DNA from: UBA9926 sp913064795
GTDB taxonomy: Bacteria > Pseudomonadota > Gammaproteobacteria > Pseudomonadales > Azotimanducaceae
Reading direction: 5' to 3'
Assembly (NCBI GenBank): GCA_045560765.1
Contig: JBJKZD010000010.1
Span: 434,001 to 498,000 of the forward strand
Length of the DNA: 64,000 nt
Of this stretch, positions 1-9,032 are shown one piece after another. The notes beneath the pieces are model-generated. The model had not been told where the DNA came from, made no database searches, and saw only the letters and a list, made by a program, of their open reading frames with translations. Each line of letters begins with the position of its first letter. Position 1 is the stretch's first letter. A program made the position numbers and the translations under genes.

Positions 1-256
1 GTCTGCCCCCTCGCAGGAGCGGTATCATTCCAAGGTTTTGATCAAGCGAACGAGGGTAGGCCGCTTTTAGGTCGGGGTTGGACAAACCCTCGTAAGCACC
101 GTTGATGGCCTTCATCCTTATCGTGTCATCGACGTCAACGGGCTTAAAGTCGTGATGAGCGTTCTGAGTCAGACTTTTATAAACCGAGTGGATAAGATCA
201 TCCGAAAAGCGCTTCGGGATAGATTCAACGTGTCCCTGGGCGTCGGAGCATGAAAG
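1..256 (-). pseudogene. Possible J-domain protein fragment, runs off left edge
   Basis: An open minus-strand frame runs from a stop at 257-259 to the window edge with no ATG or GTG near its beginning. Its translation contains a stretch resembling the second half of a DnaJ J-domain: HHD where the family has HPD, then AINGAYEGLSNPDLKAAY, like the usual INEAYEVLSDPEKRAAYD of helices III-IV. The first half of a J-domain is not recognisable, and the HPD proline that stimulates Hsp70 is replaced by His. It could be a degraded remnant, a frameshifted gene or a coincidence. The rest lies outside the window, so no function is claimed. Confidence 0.3.
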
Positions 257-369
257 TCAGTCAGGGCGATGTGCAGCCGAACCAAAGATTTTCAGAAGAT
301 GGAAACAATAAACTGAGTCCAAGGTAGCCTTTGTGCTTTCCCTCACCAACCTGTAGTAGAGACATTGAC

Positions 370-2523
370 GTGATCAACAGACGATTCCAACGCGAAAGCC
401 AAAACCCCGCCGCCCGCTGCTGGCTGCTTTTCCTCTGTGCGCTCTGGACGTTGGAAGCGCCTGCAGACGAGTCTGGCTGGTCGTTGCATGGTCAGAACTT
501 CTCTGAACAGAGGCTTTCGCCGCTGACCCAGATTAATCCTCAATCACTTCAAGACCTTGGGTTGGCTTGGTTTTTCGACACAGGCACTCGAAGAGGCCTT
601 GAGGCCTCTCCAATTGTTGTTGATGGCGTCATATATACCACGGGGTCTTGGAGTCGCGTGTATGCGCTGGATGGTAAAAGTGGCGCGCTGATTTGGTCTT
701 TTGATCCCGAGGTGCCGCGAGAATGGGGCGCCAATGCGTGTTGTGATGTCGTTAACCGAGGTGTCGCAGTCCTAGGGGATCAGGTTTTTGTGGGCACAAT
801 AGATGGCAGGCTCATCGCGCTCGATCGAACCCAAGGTGATGTACGCTGGTCAACGCTGACCATCGACCCGGGCAAGCCATATACCATCACAGGAGCGCCA
901 CGACTGGTAGGTGATTCAGTGGTGATAGGAAATGGCGGCGCTGAGTACGGTGTTCGAGGTTACGTATCGGCCTATGACGCCGCGACAGGCGCCCTGAAAT
1001 GGCGTTTTTACACCGTGCCGGGTAATCCGGCTCAGCCACAAGAGTCAGCAGCGCTTGAGCGCGCAGTCAAAACGTGGACCGGTGATCAATTTTGGCGTTT
1101 CGGTGGTGGGGGTACGGTGTGGGATTCGATGGCTTATGATCCGGATCTCGATTTGCTGTACATCGGCGTCGGAAACGGGTCTCCCTGGAACCGTGACATT
1201 CGGAGTCCCGAGGGCGGAGACAACTTGTACTTGTCCTCAATCGTGGCGCTTGAGGGTTCGACGGGAGAGTACCGTTGGCATTATCAAACAACGCCAGCAG
1301 ACAATTGGGATTACACCGCAACCCAGCACATGATTCTTGCCAATCTCCCCATTGAAGGCGTTTCCCGGAAAGTCATTATGCAAGCTCCCAAGAACGGGTT
1401 TTTCTATGTCTTGGATCGGGTCACGGGAGCGCTGTTATCGGCAGAAGCGTATGTCCCGGTTAATTGGGCGAGTGAAGTCGACCCAGAGACAGGTCGACCG
1501 ATAGAGACCGACGTCGCGAGTTATCGAGACAAAGATCAACTGGTACGGCCGGCCCCTTTTGGCGCCCACAACTGGCAGCCCATGGCATGGAATCCTGATT
1601 CAGGCCTTGTCTATATCCCAGCGATGGAGAATTTCTCGCTGTATTCAAACCCAGCTGATTATAACCACCAGGATGGGCCGCATTGGAACACGGGGCAAAA
1701 TGATGGCGCGATTCAGGACAATCCTCTCGCGAGCATCGATCCCCTCTATGCAGCGCCGCTTCTCAAGCATTTGATGCGGGGGCAATTGATTGCCTGGGAC
1801 CCTCTAAAGGGTCGTGCGGCTTGGCGGCAGTCGTTGCCAAGTATGTGGAACGGTGGTGTGCTCACGACCGCATCAGGGTTGGTATTTCAAGGGCAAGGGT
1901 CCGGGGAGCTTGTAGCCTTCGAAGCGCAGAGTGGCAAAAAATTGTGGTCGACGGATGCTCAGAGCGGCATTATTGCTCCGCCCATCAGTTATCAAATAGA
2001 CGGAGAGCAGTATCTTGCCGTCATGGCAGGTTGGGGCGGCGCGATTGGGCTCGTTTTAGCGCAGCCATCGGTCAAGCAGGGCGCGCCGGGTCGATTACTG
2101 GTTTATAAAATTGGGGGTGAGGCAACATTGCCTTCAGAGGCGCCCCAAGGACTTGTTCTGGACCCTCCGCCAGATACAGCGTCAGACTTTGAGATCGCCT
2201 CCGGGTTAGCGCTTTATAATCAGCATTGTATGCGTTGTCATGGGCTTGGGGCCGTGTCTCAAGGGTTGGTGCCTGACCTTCGGGCGATGTCTAAAACAAC
2301 CCATGAGATCTTTGATGCCATCGTGCTTGATGGTGTTTTGGCGCCTGTTGGGATGATTGGCTTTGAATCAGTAATGACAAAGCAAGACTCAGAGCATGTG
2401 CGACGTTATTTGATCCGTGCTGCCCACGATCAAGTGGCACTTCAGGAAGAGTCTTCACAGTGGCGTGGGGTTCGGGATTGGTTTTTCGATCAAATAGGAT
2501 GGCTCGCGGCCAAGGTCCTTTAG
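370..2523 (+). CDS. PQQ-dependent quinohemoprotein alcohol dehydrogenase
   Basis: Periplasmic type II-like alcohol dehydrogenase that oxidises alcohols to aldehydes or acids with PQQ and passes electrons through a C-terminal heme c. Seen: repeated beta-propeller blades (GxxYALDxxxGxLxW type), the adjacent cysteine pair at about residues 124-125 (NACCDV) that stacks on PQQ, an active-site segment DNWDYTATQH near 311-320, and a single CMRCH heme motif encoded at 2227-2241 with a Met-containing segment (APVGMIGF) behind it as likely axial ligand. I chose GTG 370 over the upstream TTG at 331 because it is followed by a classic signal peptide (basic residues, then a hydrophobic run and a small-residue cleavage site). 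Length of about 717 aa fits the family. No dedicated cytochrome c or PQQ synthesis gene is adjacent, and the substrate is unknown. Confidence 0.93.
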   Translation: MINRRFQRESQNPAARCWLLFLCALWTLEAPADESGWSLHGQNFSEQRLSPLTQINPQSLQDLGLAWFFDTGTRRGLEASPIVVDGVIYTTGSWSRVYALDGKSGALIWSFDPEVPREWGANACCDVVNRGVAVLGDQVFVGTIDGRLIALDRTQGDVRWSTLTIDPGKPYTITGAPRLVGDSVVIGNGGAEYGVRGYVSAYDAATGALKWRFYTVPGNPAQPQESAALERAVKTWTGDQFWRFGGGGTVWDSMAYDPDLDLLYIGVGNGSPWNRDIRSPEGGDNLYLSSIVALEGSTGEYRWHYQTTPADNWDYTATQHMILANLPIEGVSRKVIMQAPKNGFFYVLDRVTGALLSAEAYVPVNWASEVDPETGRPIETDVASYRDKDQLVRPAPFGAHNWQPMAWNPDSGLVYIPAMENFSLYSNPADYNHQDGPHWNTGQNDGAIQDNPLASIDPLYAAPLLKHLMRGQLIAWDPLKGRAAWRQSLPSMWNGGVLTTASGLVFQGQGSGELVAFEAQSGKKLWSTDAQSGIIAPPISYQIDGEQYLAVMAGWGGAIGLVLAQPSVKQGAPGRLLVYKIGGEATLPSEAPQGLVLDPPPDTASDFEIASGLALYNQHCMRCHGLGAVSQGLVPDLRAMSKTTHEIFDAIVLDGVLAPVGMIGFESVMTKQDSEHVRRYLIRAAHDQVALQEESSQWRGVRDWFFDQIGWLAAKVL

Positions 2524-2688
2524 AGCGCTAAGATGCTGGGTTAGTCACCACAGCGGCCCTGGGGCCTAGTAATTTCCCTTCTCAGCAATTGAGGACTGAT
2601 TAAAGCGACGCCGAGTAAGGCCTCAGAATTTGTCTCAGAGGCAGCGCCATGGTAAGACAAGGGCTGGTTTCTGAAAAAAGAGTCAGCC

Positions 2689-4257
2689 ATGTATCCAAGT
2701 CACTATGCTCAAGCGCATCCAGACCGCCCGGCCGTCATCATGGCCGGATCTGGGGTGGTGCAAACCTACGCAGAGCTTGAGGCCCGGGCCAATCAAATTG
2801 CTCACGCGCTTCGTTCCTCCGGTCTCAATCGCCTTGATCACTATGCGATTTTTATGGAGAACAATGCGGCCTATATCGAAGCCTGCGCCGCCGGGGAGAG
2901 AGCGGGGCTGTTCTACACCTGCATTAATTCTTTTCTGACGGCAGAAGAGATGGCTTATATCGTGACCAATTCGGAATCGCGTATTTTAATTACGTCAGCC
3001 GCTAAGTTACCTTTGGTGCTCGATGCAATGCCAGCCTGTCCCAAACTTGAGGCGGTTTGGGTCATAGATGATCCTCAGGCGCCGGTAGATCTGTCGGTTG
3101 CCGAGGGTTTTCAAAGTTATGAGGCTGTATTGGGTCAATTCCCTTCCACGCCGATCAGCGATGAATCCCTTGGTACGCCAATGCTTTATTCGTCGGGCAC
3201 GACAGGCAGGCCAAAAGGCATTATCCGACCCTTGCCTGAGCAGCCGCCCAGCGAGCCGTTGCCGTTGTTCTCTTTTCTGTCACAACTCTGGCGCTATCGT
3301 GAGGATATGATCTATCTGTCGCCGGCGCCGCTGTATCATTCGGCGCCGCAAGCAGCGGTAAATCTAACGCTGCGGATCGGTGGGACCGTGATTGTGATGG
3401 AGAAATTCGAGCCGCTGGCGTATCTCTCACAGATTCAGGACTATAGCGTGACGCACTCCCAGCTGGTTCCAACCATGTTCAGCCGTATGTTGAAACTAGA
3501 GCCAAGCGTTCGCTCAGGGTTTGACTTGTCGTCCCTCGAGGTTGCGGTACATGCCGCAGCACCTTGCCCTGCAATGGTGAAGCATCAAATGATCGAGTGG
3601 TGGGGGCCGATCATTCATGAGTACTACGGAGCGACGGAAGGTCTTGGGTTTGCGGCCTGCGATACCGAGGAGTGGCTGGCTCATCCCGGCACTGTGGGTA
3701 AAGTTGTTATGGGAGATCTGCATGTTCTAGACGACTCTGGTCAAGCTCTGCCGACGGGGACCGCGGGTACCCTATGGTTTACGACTGCCACAGAGTTTGA
3801 ATATCACAATGACCCAGAAAAGACGGCAGAGGCATCGTCACCAGACGGAGTAATGACGACTGTGGGTGATGTTGGCTATGTCGATGAGGACGGATTTTTG
3901 TACCTGACGGATCGCGCTACTTTTATGATCATTTCCGGGGGGGTTAACATCTATCCTCAAGAGTGCGAGGACCTTTTAATCAGTCATCCCAAGGTGGCTG
4001 ATGCGGCGGTGTTTGGCGTTCCCAATGAAGATTTGGGCGAAGAGGTTAAGGCCGTCGTCCAGCCGATTGAAGGTTTGGTTGCAGACGATGGACTGACTGA
4101 AGAACTTTTGGGTTATCTCAGCGGCCACTTGTCCCGCCAAAAAATACCAAGAAGCATCGACTATGAACAAGCGCTGCCTCGTCTCCCAACAGGCAAGCTG
4201 TATAAGCGCCTGTTGCGGGACCGGTATTGGGGCGAGGGCCGCTCGAAGATCGTTTAG
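2689..4257 (+). CDS. Acyl-CoA synthetase (AMP-dependent ligase)
   Basis: ANL-superfamily ligase that activates a carboxylic acid to acyl-AMP and then acyl-CoA. Seen: the P-loop-like motif YSSGTTGRPKG at about residues 167-177, the A5 motif YYGATEG at about 312, the hinge/A8 region GDVGYVDEDGFLYLTDR at about 393, GGVNIYPQE after it, and the catalytic lysine in PTGKLYKR near residue 503. Length 522 aa is normal. ATG 2689 has an AAAAGAG-like ribosome site. It follows the alcohol dehydrogenase on the same strand, so it could activate the acid made by alcohol and aldehyde oxidation, which is inference. The substrate (medium-chain, aromatic or terpenoid acid) cannot be read from sequence. Confidence 0.93.
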   Translation: MYPSHYAQAHPDRPAVIMAGSGVVQTYAELEARANQIAHALRSSGLNRLDHYAIFMENNAAYIEACAAGERAGLFYTCINSFLTAEEMAYIVTNSESRILITSAAKLPLVLDAMPACPKLEAVWVIDDPQAPVDLSVAEGFQSYEAVLGQFPSTPISDESLGTPMLYSSGTTGRPKGIIRPLPEQPPSEPLPLFSFLSQLWRYREDMIYLSPAPLYHSAPQAAVNLTLRIGGTVIVMEKFEPLAYLSQIQDYSVTHSQLVPTMFSRMLKLEPSVRSGFDLSSLEVAVHAAAPCPAMVKHQMIEWWGPIIHEYYGATEGLGFAACDTEEWLAHPGTVGKVVMGDLHVLDDSGQALPTGTAGTLWFTTATEFEYHNDPEKTAEASSPDGVMTTVGDVGYVDEDGFLYLTDRATFMIISGGVNIYPQECEDLLISHPKVADAAVFGVPNEDLGEEVKAVVQPIEGLVADDGLTEELLGYLSGHLSRQKIPRSIDYEQALPRLPTGKLYKRLLRDRYWGEGRSKIV

Positions 4258-4267
4258 GGCACCCGTT

Positions 4268-4447
4268 ATGCTGGGTAATGGGATGATGCAGCTTCTACGC
4301 CATTTTTTTGTTCTAGAAACACCTTTGCCCAAGATGCTGGGTCGGCAGCTGTTTGGGCTAATGGGCTGGATATTGACTGAGGTTGTGAAGACAAAGCCTT
4401 ATCGGGTAGTCAATAAAAAGCGCTTCAAAGAACCTTTAAGGAGATAG
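4268..4447 (+). CDS. Possible small basic protein, unknown
   Basis: A 59-codon frame begins 10 bases after the acyl-CoA synthetase stop and ends in AGGAGATAG. The product has a hydrophobic central part (LFGLMGWILTEVV) and a basic tail. The ribosome site (AGGG, spacing about 9) is weak, and the frame partly continues an overlapping open frame from inside the ligase gene. I do not recognise it. It may be untranslated spacer. Confidence 0.25.
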   Translation: MLGNGMMQLLRHFFVLETPLPKMLGRQLFGLMGWILTEVVKTKPYRVVNKKRFKEPLRR

Positions 4448-4549
4448 ATTCAAAAAAAAGGCGCATAAAAAAGGTTGATAGAAAGACTTAAAAAAGAGCT
4501 AAAACAAGACCATTTAAAACGGACCATTGAGAATCAGGAGCGTGAGCAG

Positions 4550-6295
4550 ATGTTTGATACAGTTATTCGAGGGGTACAAATCGTTGATGGAAACGGCGGT
4601 GCACCCTATTCAGGTGATATCGCGATCAAGGACGGTCGGATCGAGGCGGTTGGGCTGGTCGAGGGTCGCGGCTTTGAAGAAATCCAGGCTGAGGGCGCTA
4701 TTGCGACACCAGGCTGGATCGATGTCCACACCCATTACGATGGACAGGTAAGCTGGGATGACACCCTTGACCCCTCGTTCAGCCACGGCGTGACCAGCGT
4801 GGTGATGGGAAATTGCGGTGTTGGATTTGCACCCGCACCCCCCGGCGGTGAGCAGCGATTGATCGAGCTCATGGAGGGGGTTGAAGACATTCCCGGCACT
4901 GCGCTTTATGAAGGGATTGAATGGGGACGGTGGGAAACCTTTCCAGAATATTTAGATTACCTTGAATCAAGGCATTACTCGCTCAATGTTGCAGCCCAGG
5001 TGCCTCACAGTGCACTGAGAAGTTATGTCATGGGTGATCGAGCACTGCGCCATGAAGATGCGACCGCTGAGGATCTTGCCGCTATGGCAAAGATTGTCGA
5101 GGAGTCGATGGCCGCAGGTGCGGTCGGCTTTTCAACGTCCAGAACCGTAGGTCACCGCAGTGTCGTGGGAGAAACTATCCCCGGGACTTTTGCAGAGCGT
5201 GAAGAGCTGCTCGCGCTGGCGGGGGCTATGAAAGCCGCTAACAAGGGCGTTTTTCAGGCGGTGCCCGCGGGGGTTGTTGGAGACCTTGCTGGTCCAGAGC
5301 ACCAGACCACCGAAGAGGAAGTCGCGCTGTTTGCCGATATTGCAGAGGCCAGTGGCAGGGCGGTGACGTTCACCCTCGCGCAGAACTTTAATCGTCCGGA
5401 TCAGTGGCGTCATTGCCTAGATATTGTCGAGCAAGCCAGCGATCGAGGATTGATCATCATGCCTCAGATCGCAACCCGGCCCATTGGCTTCGTGACCAGT
5501 TTGAAGTCTTATCATATGTTTCAGCGTCGCCGGACGTATTTAGAACTGGTTGATTTGCCGTTCGCTGAGCGGCTGGCCATGTTGAAGCGACCGGATATCA
5601 AGGCGCGAATTCTTGCAGACGACGATATTCAACCGGAACTGGCAGGGTCCATGGAGAATATATATGGCTTACTAGGAATGGCTGCATCGAGCATGTTTCC
5701 TTTGTCTGTCCCCATGAACTATGAGCCCGAACCAGAGGGCACCCTCGGTCACTTGGCAGAAAAAGCAGGGATGCCGATCGATAGCTTTGTCTATGATTTT
5801 CTGCTCGGAGAAGAAGGAAACAACTTTGCGATTTCCCTGGGTGCTAATTTTGTGTCGGGCAATTTCGATGTCATTCATGACATGCTGCTTCACCCTCAGA
5901 CCACTATTGGGTTGTCCGATGCCGGCGCCCACGTGAATTTGATTTTTGATGCGGTAGGGCCGACTTATCAGTTGATGCATTGGGTGAGAGATCGAAGTCG
6001 CGGACCCAAATTGCCGATTGAACTGATTGTCGCCAAGCAAACCGCTCGCAATGCGGATCTCTTTGGCTTGAAGGATCGAGGACGCATTGCGCCCGGTCAG
6101 ATTGCTGATCTTAATGTCCTTGATTTGGATCGATTGAGTCTTGGCGAGCTTCGAGTGACCCATGACTTACCCGCTGGCGGTGGCCGAATTTTGCAGTCAG
6201 CATCGGGTTATCTGAATACGTTTGTTCGTGGTGTAAAGACCCGAGCCCAGGACGAGGACACGGGCGCACGGCCGGGCAGGCTCCTTCGTGCCTAG
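4550..6295 (+). CDS. N-acyl-D-amino-acid deacylase family amidohydrolase
   Basis: Zinc amidohydrolase of the D-aminoacylase family (TIM barrel), which hydrolyses N-acyl-D-amino acids or related amides. Seen: VHTHYDGQ with metal-binding His60 and His62, HGVTSVVMGNCGVGFAP following it as in D-aminoacylases, the late metal Asp457 in SDAGAHVN, and the C-terminal GRIAPGQIADLNVLD that closes the small beta domain. An open frame extends upstream to 4475, but ATG 4550 has AGGAG at 4536-4540 (9-base spacing) and gives the family N-terminus (MFDTVIRGVQIVDG). The DNA ahead of it is a poly-A-rich leader with weak 13-15-base periodicity. A serine hydrolase starts 14 bases after the stop, so the two are probably co-transcribed. 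Confidence 0.93.
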   Translation: MFDTVIRGVQIVDGNGGAPYSGDIAIKDGRIEAVGLVEGRGFEEIQAEGAIATPGWIDVHTHYDGQVSWDDTLDPSFSHGVTSVVMGNCGVGFAPAPPGGEQRLIELMEGVEDIPGTALYEGIEWGRWETFPEYLDYLESRHYSLNVAAQVPHSALRSYVMGDRALRHEDATAEDLAAMAKIVEESMAAGAVGFSTSRTVGHRSVVGETIPGTFAEREELLALAGAMKAANKGVFQAVPAGVVGDLAGPEHQTTEEEVALFADIAEASGRAVTFTLAQNFNRPDQWRHCLDIVEQASDRGLIIMPQIATRPIGFVTSLKSYHMFQRRRTYLELVDLPFAERLAMLKRPDIKARILADDDIQPELAGSMENIYGLLGMAASSMFPLSVPMNYEPEPEGTLGHLAEKAGMPIDSFVYDFLLGEEGNNFAISLGANFVSGNFDVIHDMLLHPQTTIGLSDAGAHVNLIFDAVGPTYQLMHWVRDRSRGPKLPIELIVAKQTARNADLFGLKDRGRIAPGQIADLNVLDLDRLSLGELRVTHDLPAGGGRILQSASGYLNTFVRGVKTRAQDEDTGARPGRLLRA

Positions 6296-6309
6296 GTTCT
6301 CACTGAGGG

Positions 6310-7782
6310 GTGCCTAATCAGAATGCCGGCGTGAAGACCAACTGGCTGGAAACAGTGATCAGGAGTTGGTTTTTGTGCATCATTCTGATGGCTGCGCCAT
6401 CAGCTGTCGCGGATTGGCGAGAGGATCAAAGGCAGTCAATTCTGCACGGCCTCCAGGCGGTGTTGATGTGCAATGGGCTTTTCACCAGTCATCGAAGTCT
6501 GGATGCCGTGTTTGCTCAGGAGCTCGCTTTTCTGCGCCCGCCCAGGTTTGAGCCAGCGCTTGGAACGGCTTCCGAAGGGCCTTATCGAATCGACCGGGTT
6601 AGAAAAAGTGTGACCGTGGGTACCGAGACACCCAGATCGGCGGTTAGCGCGGTGTTCAGAGACGGATTTGGATGTATTGTTCTGCCGCCGGGTCAACTGC
6701 CAACCGATGGGGTGCTCGGGAGTTTGCCGGAGGCTCCGAAGGTAGAGGAGAACCAATCTTTCTCGGAGGAGACCTGGCCTTATGGCGATCAAGTCACAAT
6801 CCTTCAATCGGAAACGGTCGATGCAGTGGCGCTGAAGGCTGCAGGAGATTGGGCCTTTAATCGTGAAACCCCCGAGCAGGTGACAACTAGCCTATTGATC
6901 ACGCGCCAGAACGCGATGATTTATGAGCGCTATGCTCCAGGGTTTAACGCACAGACGAGGCAGCGAACTTGGTCGGTGGCGAAAAGTATCGCGGCCACGT
7001 TAATTGGACAACGGGTGCAATCCAAGCACCTTGCTCTGGATTCGCCGCTCGATGTGGATTACCTGCCAAAACTCAAAAATTCTGCGCCTGACCCTCGACG
7101 GTTAATCACTTTGAGGCAGGTTCTCAATATGAGCAGTGGTTTAGATCCGGTGGATAACTCGGGGTTGGAATACCAAAATGGCAGCGGCCTTGTCTACTGG
7201 GCGGGTGATGGGGCTGCGGTTGCGGCACGCAGCCGAGGGCTTGTGCGAATGCCAGGCTCCTACTGGGATTACGAAAATTATGAGACGCTGTTGGCGGTTT
7301 ATGCGCTCAAACAAACCTTCAAGAACACAGAAAATTATCTCGCTTTCCCGAGACAGGCGCTGCTTGATCCATTGGGTATGAATCACACGCTGATTGGCGT
7401 TGACCGGTTTGGAGACTTTATTTTGAGTTCTCAGGTCTACAGCACCGCGCGGGATTTGGCACGATTTGGCTTGCTGTATTTGGCCGGAGGGCTTTGGGGT
7501 GATCAACGCTTAGTCTCCGAGGACTGGATCGAGTTTGTCCGGTCCCCGGCGCCAGCTCCTAACAATCCAAAGCAGCTCAATGGCGGCCATTGGTGGCTCG
7601 TCCCGAGCGACCGTTTTGATGTGCCGAAGGACGCCTACTGTGCTGCGGGGCATCGTGGTCAGTTTGTGATTGTTGTACCCTCCAAAGAACTGGTCATCGT
7701 GCGTCGAGGCTTAGACTTTGGACGCCAAGGCTTTGACCATTGGGACTTGACGCGTGAGATTCTCAAGGCGTTTGAAGCTTAG
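6310..7782 (+). CDS. Exported serine hydrolase, beta-lactamase/esterase family
   Basis: Penicillin-binding-type serine hydrolase (class C beta-lactamase / EstB-like fold), probably periplasmic and acting on esters or amides. Seen: an N-terminal hydrophobic stretch (WFLCIILMAAPSAVA) consistent with a signal peptide, the catalytic SVAK at Ser222-Lys225, the second motif YEN at about 321-323, and HRG at about 448 in place of KTG. Length 490 aa includes about 200 residues before the catalytic serine, longer than simple beta-lactamases. The start is GTG 6310, with GTG 6331 as a possible alternative. It lies 14 bases behind the D-aminoacylase gene, suggesting a shared amide/ester substrate theme. 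Confidence 0.88.
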   Translation: MPNQNAGVKTNWLETVIRSWFLCIILMAAPSAVADWREDQRQSILHGLQAVLMCNGLFTSHRSLDAVFAQELAFLRPPRFEPALGTASEGPYRIDRVRKSVTVGTETPRSAVSAVFRDGFGCIVLPPGQLPTDGVLGSLPEAPKVEENQSFSEETWPYGDQVTILQSETVDAVALKAAGDWAFNRETPEQVTTSLLITRQNAMIYERYAPGFNAQTRQRTWSVAKSIAATLIGQRVQSKHLALDSPLDVDYLPKLKNSAPDPRRLITLRQVLNMSSGLDPVDNSGLEYQNGSGLVYWAGDGAAVAARSRGLVRMPGSYWDYENYETLLAVYALKQTFKNTENYLAFPRQALLDPLGMNHTLIGVDRFGDFILSSQVYSTARDLARFGLLYLAGGLWGDQRLVSEDWIEFVRSPAPAPNNPKQLNGGHWWLVPSDRFDVPKDAYCAAGHRGQFVIVVPSKELVIVRRGLDFGRQGFDHWDLTREILKAFEA

Positions 7783-7885
7783 TCCCATTGAGTATCCTGT
7801 CTGACACAAGTCCCGGCGCCGGCGTGCCAAGCATCTGGATGGCTGGGTCGCCCAGTTGCCCTTTAAGAACCGCTTCAGCCTTGGA

Positions 7886-8746
7886 TCAGTTCGCCCAATT
7901 GAAGGCGCTGAAATCAGGATTGGTTCCATCGACCATGTGCTGGGCTCGATCGAGGATGCGCGGGTTAAAATGCTCGTGGGTTTGAAGATAGAGTTGCTGG
8001 CTTCGAATGCCCTTGAAAACCACTTCGGCCACCTCGCTCGGCGCCATACCCTGTTCCATGATGGCTTGAAATTGTGCTCGCATCGCTTGTTGCTGCTCGG
8101 TTAAGGGTGCGGGTTCAGCGTCGGTCAAGTTGGCGGGTCGATTTCGCGCACTCGAGCCAATTTTAGTGTTAATGATGCCCGGGCAAAGTACCGAACAACC
8201 CAAGTTTGAACCAACGCCTGCCAGGTCCCGATAGAGATGCTCTGTTAGAGCGACGACGCCATGTTTTGTGACCGAGTACGGAGCATTGGTGACGCCTCCG
8301 ATTAGACCCGCAACTGATGCGGTATTCACAATATGGCCCGGTTCTCCGTGCTCTAGCATGTGCGGAACGAATAAGCGCTGACCGTGAATCACGCTCATAA
8401 GATTAACGCCCAATACCCACGCCCAGTCCTTCTCAGTGCCCGACCAAGCATTGCCAGCCCCGCCAACGCCTGCGTTGTTAAAGAGCAGGTGCACCCGATC
8501 AAATTTTGAAAGGGCCGCATCTCTGAGTCTTTCGAGCTCGGTTACAATACCGACGTCCACGACTTCTGATTCTATTGGATTATTAAACCGCTCCTGAAAC
8601 GACGCTTTAGTGGCTGCAAGCGCTTGCGACTCGACGTCCGCCAGCATGACCTTCATCCCTTCTTCAAGGCACTTTTGGGCCAAGGCTTGGCCGATTCCGC
8701 TTGCTGCGCCGGTGATCACCGCGACCTTGTTTTCGAAAATTTCCAT
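7886..8746 (-). CDS. Short-chain dehydrogenase/reductase
   Basis: Classical SDR, an NAD(P)-dependent oxidoreductase of alcohols/ketones. Seen: the cofactor motif TGAASGIG at residues 12-19, NNAG at 90-93, Ser144, and Tyr157-x3-Lys161 (YSVTK), all intact. The open frame extends to 8803, but ATG 8746 follows an AAAGAG ribosome site and gives the expected start right before KVAVITG. It is convergent with the serine hydrolase (about 100 bases between stops) and divergent from the P450. The Asp after beta-2 (LADVES) suggests NAD rather than NADP. The substrate is unknown. Confidence 0.92.
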   Translation of the reverse strand: MEIFENKVAVITGAASGIGQALAQKCLEEGMKVMLADVESQALAATKASFQERFNNPIESEVVDVGIVTELERLRDAALSKFDRVHLLFNNAGVGGAGNAWSGTEKDWAWVLGVNLMSVIHGQRLFVPHMLEHGEPGHIVNTASVAGLIGGVTNAPYSVTKHGVVALTEHLYRDLAGVGSNLGCSVLCPGIINTKIGSSARNRPANLTDAEPAPLTEQQQAMRAQFQAIMEQGMAPSEVAEVVFKGIRSQQLYLQTHEHFNPRILDRAQHMVDGTNPDFSAFNWAN

Positions 8747-9032
8747 AATCATCTCTTTAAAGTCTAAATATTGATGAAAGCGAGCACCATTGATCGGCGA
8801 CACGGCTAAAACTTCTTAAGGGTGTCCATCATTACTCAGGGTCATCGAGTTCTCAAGTATGGGTTAATCAGGTGGAGAGGCTGGGCGTTAGAGGGAATTA
8901 AAGGCGGCGTTGCTGGGAACCAAGCGGGTTTGCACAGAAAACAGTCAAGCATGCTTGGAATTGATTCTAAAAAACGCTACTTTACCGGGGAGGCGTTCTT
9001 TGAAGCGCGGTGGTTTATTGATGGGAGGAAGT

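Noticed and set aside
5672..6163. 163-codon minus-strand open frame
   Set aside because: It lies fully inside the well-supported amidohydrolase gene on the other strand and shows no family features.
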